This document shows, piece by piece, positions 8,214-14,051 of a stretch of DNA of 20,848 nt (its first letter is position 1; every line of letters starts with the position of its first letter). The stretch is from contig CAJFNQ010000013.1 in NCBI GenBank assembly GCA_904394975.1, forward strand, positions 1-20,848. The letters run 5' to 3'. Position numbers and translations under genes: made by a program. This DNA comes from Metaruminococcus_A gallistercoris. Lineage in GTDB: Bacteria; Bacillota; Clostridia; Oscillospirales; Ruminococcaceae. The notes beneath the pieces were generated by a model. The model searched no databases, was not told the DNA's origin, and saw only the letters and a list, made by a program, of their open reading frames with translations.

Positions 8214-9296
8214 TTATTCATCCGCACCAGCCTGCGCGGCAAGCTTTTCCGCCTGATCCGCTGTCACCAGCGCGTCGATCACCTCATCAAGGTTACCGTT
8301 AAGATTATCTTCCAGATGATACAGCGTCAAACCGATCCGGTGATCGGTCAAACGGCCCTGCGGATAGTTGTAAGTGCGAATTCGTTCCGAGCGGTCACCG
8401 GTGCCGACCTGCGAGCGGCGGTCCGCAGCGATTTTATCGTTTTGTTCACGAAGTTTCGCTTCATACAAACGAGAGCGAAGAATCTTCATTGCTTTCTCAC
8501 GGTTTTTGTGCTGGCTTCGTTCGTCCTGACACTCAACAACAATCCCGGTCGGGATATGGGTAATCCGGATAGCCGACTCGGTCTTATTGACATGCTGACC
8601 GCCGGCCCCGCTCGAACGATAGGTATCCACCTGAAGATCGGTTGGGTTAATGTCAACCTCAACATCCTCAACTTCCGGCAAAACCGCCACAGTAACAGTG
8701 GATGTATGAATACGCCCGGACGTTTCTGTTTCCGGAACTCTCTGTACCCGATGAACGCCGCTTTCAAACTTCAAACGAGAAAACGCGCCTTCCCCCGCAA
8801 TACTGAAGCTGACTTCTTTAAAGCCGCCCAGTTCAGTTTCATTCGCGTTTAAGATTTCTGTTTTCCACCCTTTTGTTTCCGCATACATGGTGTACATTCG
8901 GTAAAGGGTATTAGCAAATAAAGCCGCTTCTTCTCCTCCGGCGCCGCCGCGTATCTCAACAATAACGTTTTTATCATCATTCGGGTCCTGCGGCAACAGC
9001 AAAATTTTAATTTTTTCCGTTAGTTCTTCTATCTTCGCTCGGTTTTCTTCCAGTTCCTGCTGAACCATTTCTTTAAAATCTTTTTCTAGGCCGCCTTCTT
9101 CCAAAAGCTCTTTGGCTTCATTCAGCCCTGTTTGTGCGGCGACATATTCACGGTACGCCTCAACAACCGGCGTTAAATGCTTATACTCTTTCATCAAATC
9201 ACGATACTGAGCATTGTCGCTGATCACATCGGGATCCATCAACTTACGGTTGATCTCTTCATACCGTTCCTCCGTCAGCTTTAACTTCTCAAACAT
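8214..9296 (-). CDS. prfA: Peptide chain release factor 1
   Basis: RF1 reads UAA and UAG in the ribosomal A site and triggers hydrolysis of peptidyl-tRNA. The 360-residue length is typical. The peptidyl-transferase-centre GGQ motif is at 232-234 (SSGAGGQHVNKTESA) and the stop-codon recognition tripeptide is P-E-T at 188-190, in the PxT form that marks RF1; RF2 would have SPF. The coiled-coil N-terminal region (residues 1-100) and the GDRSERIRTYNYPQGR block are standard. ATG at 9296 follows GAGGTGG. It comes 13 nt after DUF951 in the same unit. Confidence 0.97.
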   Translation of the reverse strand: MFEKLKLTEERYEEINRKLMDPDVISDNAQYRDLMKEYKHLTPVVEAYREYVAAQTGLNEAKELLEEGGLEKDFKEMVQQELEENRAKIEELTEKIKILLLPQDPNDDKNVIVEIRGGAGGEEAALFANTLYRMYTMYAETKGWKTEILNANETELGGFKEVSFSIAGEGAFSRLKFESGVHRVQRVPETETSGRIHTSTVTVAVLPEVEDVEVDINPTDLQVDTYRSSGAGGQHVNKTESAIRITHIPTGIVVECQDERSQHKNREKAMKILRSRLYEAKLREQNDKIAADRRSQVGTGDRSERIRTYNYPQGRLTDHRIGLTLYHLEDNLNGNLDEVIDALVTADQAEKLAAQAGADE

Positions 9297-9309
9297 GAAT
9301 CCACCTCAA

Positions 9310-9507
9310 TTATTTTTCCACCATAATACCGTTTCGATAAATGTGTTTGATATTTTTTTCAATTTTAATGCGCGGGACCATAACTTCCCTGCTGCATTTT
9401 ACACAGCGGATCTTAAAATCCATTCCAACACGCAGGACAGAAAAGCGTTTTTCTCCGCAAGGATGCGGTTTTTTCATCTCCAAAATATCTCCTACCTGAA
9501 CATCCAA
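9310..9507 (-). CDS. DUF951 family small protein
   Basis: This 65-residue protein of the DUF951 family is widespread in Firmicutes and has no assigned function. It contains VGDILEMKKPHPCG, FSVLRVGMDFKIRC and the VKCSREVMVPR block, with cysteines in the PCG and CVKC segments that may bind a metal. The likely start is TTG at 9505-9507, because GGAGG lies 8 nt upstream and family members begin at this point with a VQVGD-like stretch. A longer frame reaches 9582 but would run through the promoter and ribosome binding site. It leads the prfA transcription unit. Confidence 0.85.
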   Translation of the reverse strand: MDVQVGDILEMKKPHPCGEKRFSVLRVGMDFKIRCVKCSREVMVPRIKIEKNIKHIYRNGIMVEK

Positions 9508-9553
9508 TTCAAACGCCTCCTTCTGCCATTCGGCACTTCTGCACAATAAAAAC

Positions 9554-9582
9554 ATTATACCAACTCTTATAAAAAAAGGCAA
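9554..9582 (-). promoter_or_regulatory. Promoter of the DUF951-prfA-sua5-coaE-M18 unit
   Basis: On the minus strand: TTGCCT (9577-9582), a 17-bp spacer, then TATAAT (9554-9559) preceded by TTGG. Transcription should begin near 9547, about 40 nt before the TTG start of DUF951. Confidence 0.75.
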
Positions 9583-9670
9583 ATTTTTTCAATTCGCAAA
9601 CCATTGTATCAACACAAGAAAATTTTGTTTTTTCACGCTGTATTTTCCGGTACGGGGATAAATTCTCTTT

Positions 9671-9705
9671 CATATCTTTTAACTGTCTGCAAAAAATAAG
9701 ATATG
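9671..9705. repeat. Inverted repeat upstream of the 120-aa protein gene
   Basis: The perfect 8-bp arms CATATCTT (9671-9678) and AAGATATG (9698-9705) are separated by 19 nt. They lie about 15 bp upstream of the promoter -35, where an activator or repressor site could sit. This is an observation only; no regulator family is assigned. Confidence 0.45.
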
Positions 9706-9720
9706 TGAATTATAGACGAT

Positions 9721-9748
9721 TCGACAGAAGTTGATTCAACCCTATAAT
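9721..9748 (+). promoter_or_regulatory. Promoter of the 120-aa protein / S1 protein pair
   Basis: TCGACA (9721-9726), a 16-bp spacer and TATAAT (9743-9748). The predicted start near 9755 leaves a leader of only about 20 nt carrying AAAAGGAGGG. Confidence 0.65.
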
Positions 9749-9774
9749 TCAATTTTTAAAAGGAGGGTTTAGCC

Positions 9775-10137
9775 ATGAGTGTTACTGTAACAGCAGAGTT
9801 TGACTCTGTTGACTTTGCTGAACGAGCAGCCAAACGAATCCGAGCTCGGTACAGTGGTGCCAGAAAAGCAGTGATCCGCTGTCATCGAATGGGAGAAGCA
9901 TCGAATCACGGGATCGGGCGAACCATCCTGCCGGTACAAAGCGCATACTCTTACTTTGAAGCCGCCGCTTACACCAATTCAGACAGTATGTTCAGTTTAA
10001 AACCAACCTCCGTTTCCCACCCGGAAACCGAAGAAAACCACTCTGCAACCCTTTCCATTACCACAAACAATCTTCAGGCCAGTACGATTGCAGGGCAGAT
10101 GATCAGCTGCGGAGGATATAACGTCCGAACGGTGTAA
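9775..10137 (+). CDS. Hypothetical protein, unrecognised family (120 aa)
   Basis: I do not recognise this gene. It codes for 120 residues, with no signal peptide, membrane segment or cysteine-pair motif. The N-terminal part (MSVTVTAEFDSVDFAERAAKRIR) reads as a beta strand followed by an amphipathic helix. The C-terminal part (SATLSITTNNLQASTIAGQM, then GGYNVRTV) has the same strand-helix-strand pattern, so an alpha/beta ferredoxin- or ACT-like fold is possible; that is inference from pattern alone. The middle (residues 40-90) is rich in small and polar residues and looks loosely ordered. ATG at 9775 has an excellent AAAGGAGGG site. It is the first gene of a two-gene unit with an S1 RNA-binding protein. 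Confidence 0.8.
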   Translation: MSVTVTAEFDSVDFAERAAKRIRARYSGARKAVIRCHRMGEASNHGIGRTILPVQSAYSYFEAAAYTNSDSMFSLKPTSVSHPETEENHSATLSITTNNLQASTIAGQMISCGGYNVRTV

Positions 10138-10142
10138 TACCG

Positions 10143-10187
10143 CTCCATTGTTTTGCATATCATTTACCAAGTCGCAAAACAATGGAG
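10143..10187 (+). promoter_or_regulatory. Perfect 14-bp inverted repeat overlapping the SD of the S1 gene
   Basis: The arms 10143-10156 and 10174-10187 are perfectly complementary over 14 bp with a 17-nt loop. The right arm ends inside the GGAGG (10184-10188) that serves the S1-protein ATG at 10197, so in the folded RNA the ribosome binding site is mostly paired. No T-run follows, which argues against a plain terminator. Confidence 0.7.
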
Positions 10188-10196
10188 GTACATAGA

Positions 10197-11150
10197 ATGA
10201 ACTTTTTACCCGAAGGCTGCCTGGCTAACACATCAGAAAATCAAGCGAACTGCAAAAGCGAGCAGTCGCTGACCCAGGCAATGAAAGAACATACTATTCT
10301 GGAAGCAAGAGCTACCCTTTGTGACAGCAATCATAACCTAATCGTTGATCTTGGGTGCATGGAAGGCATCATCCCGCGGGAAGAAGGCGCCATTGGAATT
10401 TCCAGCGGAAAAACTCGCGACATTGCCCTTATTTCCCGGGTGAACAAATTCGTGTGTTTTATGGTGACCGGATTCGGGCGGAACAAAGACGGAAAACAGA
10501 TTGCGATCCTTTCCCGCAAAAAAGCGCAGGAACAGTGCCAGAAATACTACTTGAACACGCTTCAGCCCGGAGACATTATTCAAGCGCGTGTCACTCATCT
10601 GGAACAATTCGGTTGTTTTGTCGATATCGGATGCGGTATCCCATCCTTAATCCCAATTGACGCCATTTCTGTTTCCCGCATTTCACACCCGAGCGATCGG
10701 TTTCACCAGGGGCAGATGATCCACGCCGTTGTAACAGGGCGGAACGAAGAAGAGCAAATTTGCCTTTCACATAAGGAACTTCTTGGGACCTGGGAACAAA
10801 ACGCAGCTCAGTTTTCTCCCGGAGAAACAGTCAGCGGAATTGTCCGATCCATTGAAAACTATGGAATATTTGTTGAACTGACTCCAAATTTAGCCGGACT
10901 CGCAGAACTGAAAGAAGGCGTTCGCAGCGGACAGTTCGCAAGTGTTTATATCAAAAGCCTGATTCCGGAAAAAATGAAAATCAAACTGATTTTAGTAGAC
11001 GCGTTTGATGAGGGACAAATCAACTACAATTACCACTACTTTTTCAATGGCAATCATATGGACAGCTGGAAATATTCTCCGGAAAACTGTTTTAAAACCA
11101 TTGAAACCAAATTTAATTCTCTCTCTGCCGAAACATCGCACCATAATTGA
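10197..11150 (+). CDS. S1-domain RNA-binding protein (three S1 repeats)
   Basis: This 317-residue protein is related to ribosomal protein S1 and other OB-fold RNA-binding proteins. The first S1-like repeat (about 33-109) is degenerate. The second (about 125-192: GDIIQARVTHLEQFGCFVDIG...SHKEL) and third (about 209-268: GETVSGIVRSIENYGIFVEL) carry the usual GxxVxGxVxxIxxxGxFVEL pattern. The C-terminal tail (270-317) has an aromatic and Asn/His-rich stretch that I cannot assign. I chose ATG at 10197, with GGAGG eight bases upstream. An in-frame ATG at 10182 lies inside the inverted repeat and has no SD. It is probably translation- or RNA-related, but it is far shorter than proteobacterial S1 and should not be named rpsA on sequence alone. 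Confidence 0.85.
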   Translation: MNFLPEGCLANTSENQANCKSEQSLTQAMKEHTILEARATLCDSNHNLIVDLGCMEGIIPREEGAIGISSGKTRDIALISRVNKFVCFMVTGFGRNKDGKQIAILSRKKAQEQCQKYYLNTLQPGDIIQARVTHLEQFGCFVDIGCGIPSLIPIDAISVSRISHPSDRFHQGQMIHAVVTGRNEEEQICLSHKELLGTWEQNAAQFSPGETVSGIVRSIENYGIFVELTPNLAGLAELKEGVRSGQFASVYIKSLIPEKMKIKLILVDAFDEGQINYNYHYFFNGNHMDSWKYSPENCFKTIETKFNSLSAETSHHN

Positions 11151-11156
11151 TTTTAT

Positions 11157-11189
11157 AAAAAGCCGGCTGTGTTTACGTAGCCGGCTTTT
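11157..11189. terminator. Bidirectional terminator between S1 and permease genes
   Basis: The stem AAAAGCCGGCT (11158-11168) pairs with AGCCGGCTTTT (11179-11189) around a 10-nt loop. It ends the plus-strand S1 unit. The A-run on the left supplies a T-run for the minus-strand permease gene, whose stop lies 28 bases away. Confidence 0.85.
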
Positions 11190-11216
11190 CAGCTTAACAG
11201 CTCTTGTAAAGGCTAC

Positions 11217-12401
11217 TCAGTTTTCACAGCGCAGAGCGTCAACCGGGCGCAGTTTCGCAGCTTGCAAAGCGGGATATACCCCAAACAAAACTCCTACACC
11301 CGCAGCAAAAACCATGCTGATCAAAATCATTGACCAATTTAGTTGAGGAGTAAAACCCACAAGCAAACAGCCGATTACAGAAAATATAATTCCCACACAC
11401 GCCCCGATGCCACTTCCTATCGAGGAAATCAAAAACGATTCCGCCAAAAATTCGGTCATAATCTTTCTCCGAGAAGCGCCAATCGACTTTTTAATCCCAA
11501 TCTCCCTTGTACGCTCGCTAACTGAAACGAGCATGACTGTCATAATGGACAACCCGGCTACCACCAGCGAAATTCCGGCAATTACTGAAAGCACTGCCGC
11601 AACAATTTCCAGTACATGATCCAACTGTTCTCTTTGTTCAGCTAAGTTTTCCACCCGAATTCCACCAGCTTCCCCATCCAGGCCAGAAATTGCCAATTCA
11701 ATTTCCTTTACTGTTTTTTGAGGATCGGTATCATCATACAGTTTGACCACAATCTGATCAAAGTTTGATTTTCCGGTTTCATTTTTCAAAGTGGTATACG
11801 GCATGTACACAAAACAAGGCACATAGGTTCCAACAATTCCCTGCATTAAGCTGCCGCCTGTTTTCACAACGCCGATCACAGTAAATTCCTGTAATCTTCC
11901 GCCGAGTGAGACCTGCATTGTCTTCCCTACAATATTACTGCGTTTATAAACACTCTGCGCGTAGCTTTCATCCACAATACAGACATTTTCTCCCGAAGCG
12001 ACGTCGGACTGGTTCAGAAACCTGCCATACAAAAGTTCCATATCAACCACATTCTGTGCCCCTCCGTCAATGCCCCACACCGCACAGTCAGTCTCAATAT
12101 TCCGAATACTACATTGGGTGTACTCCAGCATCAATGGCATGGCATCATAAACATCCGCCAAGGTTTCGATCTCATCCAGCTGTGAGGTATACAAATCGCT
12201 CTCCCCATCTGCTGTTCGTACCGTTAATCCGCTCATGCCGATGCTGTCAATCTCACTGTTAATTGAAACTTTACCCACTTCACCAATTGTGGAAATAATC
12301 ACTACGGAAAGAACGCCGATTGCTATTCCCAAAATGGTTAAAAATGACCGAAGCTTTTTACGAAAAATATTTTTTGTTCCACTGACAAGATAATCAAACA
12401 T
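11217..12401 (-). CDS. MacB/FtsX-type ABC transporter permease
   Basis: This 394-residue membrane protein has the MacB topology: TM1 at about 20-40, a large extracytoplasmic MacB_PCD domain (about 45-255), then TM2 (265-293), TM3 (320-348) and TM4 (357-380). The cytoplasmic loop SERTREIGIKKSIGASRRKI (296-314) and the tail YPALQAAKLRPVDALR are family signatures that contact the ATPase. Such permeases act in macrolide or peptide export and lipoprotein or antimicrobial-peptide resistance; the substrate here is unknown. Its ATG overlaps the adaptor stop by one base (TGATG), so the two are coupled. No nucleotide-binding subunit is encoded alongside. Confidence 0.9.
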   Translation of the reverse strand: MFDYLVSGTKNIFRKKLRSFLTILGIAIGVLSVVIISTIGEVGKVSINSEIDSIGMSGLTVRTADGESDLYTSQLDEIETLADVYDAMPLMLEYTQCSIRNIETDCAVWGIDGGAQNVVDMELLYGRFLNQSDVASGENVCIVDESYAQSVYKRSNIVGKTMQVSLGGRLQEFTVIGVVKTGGSLMQGIVGTYVPCFVYMPYTTLKNETGKSNFDQIVVKLYDDTDPQKTVKEIELAISGLDGEAGGIRVENLAEQREQLDHVLEIVAAVLSVIAGISLVVAGLSIMTVMLVSVSERTREIGIKKSIGASRRKIMTEFLAESFLISSIGSGIGACVGIIFSVIGCLLVGFTPQLNWSMILISMVFAAGVGVLFGVYPALQAAKLRPVDALRCEN

Positions 12402-13417
12402 CAGCTGACCCTTCCCTGTACACTTACAAATCCGCCTGCCGATGCAGATGAAACATCAAATACGACCTGATCGCTCGGATAAACTCCCTGTATGATCTCA
12501 ATGCCGTTTTTGGTTTCAACTCCGCTTTCTACAATTCGTTTTACTACTGTTCCGTCTTCCTGATAAACATATACATATTCATTCCCGCTCTCATCCTGGC
12601 CTACCGAATCATACGGGAGAAGATTGATCTGACGCAGCGGCTCGGTTTCTATTTCTGCCTTTACGCTGTACCCGGGGCGAAAAGCAGAATTCTTTTCATC
12701 CAGGCGCACCGTTACATCAATTACCGTTTCAAAGGATGTGCCGGACAACTGTTTCCGAGCAGAGGAGGATATTTCTTCTACCGTTCCACTGATTTCAATA
12801 CTTGGAAATGCAACACTGTTTACTGTAACAGCCTGTCCCGTTTGAATTTTGGCGACATCACTTTCCGACACGCTTAAAACAGCTGTCAACTCATCACTTT
12901 CTGAAATAGCAGCGAGTTCCTGTGACGGAAGAATCAATTTCCCCGTCGCTACTCCTATACTGGTGATGATTCCGCTTTTGGGAGCAGTGATTTCATCCGG
13001 TAAAACCGAAGCGAGCTGTTCAGATGACATATTTCCCAGCACATTGATCAGAGTGGAAGCCACTCCGCCAATGCTGCCGGTTTCAGATGATGCAAGTCCG
13101 GTGGAAGCAAGCTCAAGAAGCAAAGCAATGGTATTTTCTTTATCAACCTGCATAAGTACATCTCCAGCTGAAACTTCATCTCCAGTTGAAACCATAACCT
13201 TTTTAAAAACCAATGGATAATCAGAAGTAACCGCAAGTTTGTCGCGTTCCTGTACAGTTCCGGTTGTATAAACAGCCTCACTGTAATAATCCGTTTTCAT
13301 ACCTGTTATTTTAATAGATGGGAAACACATGTTCGCAATTTGCGGAATGGTTAACAACAGCAACAGCATTGCGATTGTTAACGATGTTAAAATCAAATAT
13401 TTTCTGCAGCCACTCAA
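12401..13417 (-). CDS. MacA/HlyD-like efflux adaptor protein
   Basis: This membrane-anchored adaptor pairs with the MacB-type permease. It has one N-terminal transmembrane anchor (about residues 5-26). The two half-lipoyl segments are VSTGDEVSAGDVLMQVD and ITAPKSGIITSIGVATGKLI, joined by a short Ser/Gly-rich helical insert instead of a long coiled-coil hairpin, as expected in a monoderm that need not reach an outer membrane. A beta-barrel domain (VTVNSVAFPSIEISGTVEEIS) and a membrane-proximal domain (EYVYVYQEDGTVVKRIVESG) follow. The start is probably TTG at 13415-13417 (338 residues), because AGAGGTG lies 6 nt upstream. A GTG at 13424-13426 overlaps that same SD and is unlikely. No strong promoter is visible. 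Confidence 0.85.
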   Translation of the reverse strand: MSGCRKYLILTSLTIAMLLLLLTIPQIANMCFPSIKITGMKTDYYSEAVYTTGTVQERDKLAVTSDYPLVFKKVMVSTGDEVSAGDVLMQVDKENTIALLLELASTGLASSETGSIGGVASTLINVLGNMSSEQLASVLPDEITAPKSGIITSIGVATGKLILPSQELAAISESDELTAVLSVSESDVAKIQTGQAVTVNSVAFPSIEISGTVEEISSSARKQLSGTSFETVIDVTVRLDEKNSAFRPGYSVKAEIETEPLRQINLLPYDSVGQDESGNEYVYVYQEDGTVVKRIVESGVETKNGIEIIQGVYPSDQVVFDVSSASAGGFVSVQGRVS

Positions 13418-13534
13418 TGCACTCACCTCTTCAACACTTATCGGTTTTAGTTTTACTGTGGGATTTCAAAATATACCCGATCCAAATGAAAAAGGCAGGA
13501 TAACTCATATCACATTCTTTCCGAAAAAAATAAA

Positions 13535-13564
13535 AAGAAGAGTGTTTTATAAAGCACCCTTCTT
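13535..13564 (-). terminator. Minus-strand terminator in the adaptor-DUF1540 gap
   Basis: A 10-bp stem with one G-U pair (13535-13544 with 13555-13564) and a 10-nt loop is followed on the minus strand by TTTTATTTTTTT. The nearest minus-strand gene that could end here is radA, whose stop lies about 490 bases away. Confidence 0.7.
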
Positions 13565-13714
13565 AACAAAATTATAAAAACTATTATTGTATTACATCCA
13601 AACCAAAGCCGTTACATATATGACTGTTCATATACACTCTATTTTTCATACTTTTACTGATTTATGATAGATGCATCCAATCACTTGCTCATAATCCCTT
13701 TGATCAACAACATG

Positions 13715-13748
13715 AGCCGGCTTTATTTAAAAAGCCGGCTTTCGTCTT
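13715..13748 (+). terminator. Plus-strand hairpin terminator ahead of DUF1540
   Basis: The perfect 10-bp stem AGCCGGCTTT/AAAGCCGGCT (13715-13724 with 13731-13740) is followed by TTCGTCTT. The core AGCCGGCT is the same as in the terminator after the S1 gene. No plus-strand gene ends here, so it may close a small RNA or act as a leader attenuator of the DUF1540 gene. Confidence 0.5.
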
Positions 13749-13828
13749 AATAAAGAAACTTTAAGGAATAATAATCACACAGGAACAAACACTAAACACA
13801 ACAACAATATGTCAAAGAGGTGTTCCGG

Positions 13829-14047
13829 TTGAATATGATCTTGTGCAGTGAAAATTGCGTTTATCAAATAGATGGTATTTGCACATTAGAACATACTGCA
13901 ATTCCAACAGCAGGTGCGTTAGACATCTGCTGCTATTTTCTGCCCAAAAATCAAGCGCCTGGGGAAAGAAAATTTCCTTTGCAGGAACCGCCTGCTATCA
14001 ATCACCCGCGTCAAGATCCGCCGTCAGGAAAATCAATGTTTTTTTGA
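13829..14047 (+). CDS. Small cysteine-rich protein, DUF1540-like
   Basis: This 72-residue protein has an N-terminal cysteine cluster: C-SEN-C-VYQIDGI-C, then an Ile/Pro/Ala stretch and CCYF. The spacing resembles DUF1540, a small Clostridia/Bacilli family with a probable metal-binding knuckle, found in sporulating species and of unknown role. The C-terminal half is Pro-rich and probably disordered. The start is uncertain: TTG at 13829 has AGAGGTG six bases upstream (the same SD-start layout as the adaptor gene). ATG at 13835 would be 12 nt away, and a GTG at 13820 overlaps the SD. The stop is only 4 bp from the convergent radA stop. Confidence 0.65.
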   Translation: MNMILCSENCVYQIDGICTLEHTAIPTAGALDICCYFLPKNQAPGERKFPLQEPPAINHPRQDPPSGKSMFF

Positions 14048-14051
14048 CCTG

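Larger units (their letters stand above)
13418..13828. other. Gene-poor region with two terminators and dyads
   Basis: About 410 bases without a supported gene. It holds a minus-strand terminator (13535-13564), a plus-strand terminator (13715-13748), a dyad TATATGA-CTGT-TCATATA (13617-13634), and GCTCAT/ATGAGC arms (13687-13692 and 13712-13717) whose right arm overlaps the foot of the plus-strand terminator. A weak minus-strand -10 (TATATT, 13470-13475) may serve the adaptor gene. A plus-strand TATGAT at 13663-13668 is a weak candidate -10. Confidence 0.5.

Noticed and set aside
8208..8852. Open frame of 214 codons on the plus strand
   Set aside because: It is antisense to the intact prfA gene and has no SD or family signature.
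9508..9582. N-terminal extension of the DUF951 frame to an ATG at 9582
   Set aside because: It would begin inside the -35 and run through the -10 and the SD. GGAGG eight bases before the TTG at 9505-9507 and the usual family start support the shorter protein.
10182..10196. Upstream in-frame ATG at 10182 for the S1 protein
   Set aside because: It lies inside the inverted repeat and has no SD. The ATG at 10197 has GGAGG at the right distance.
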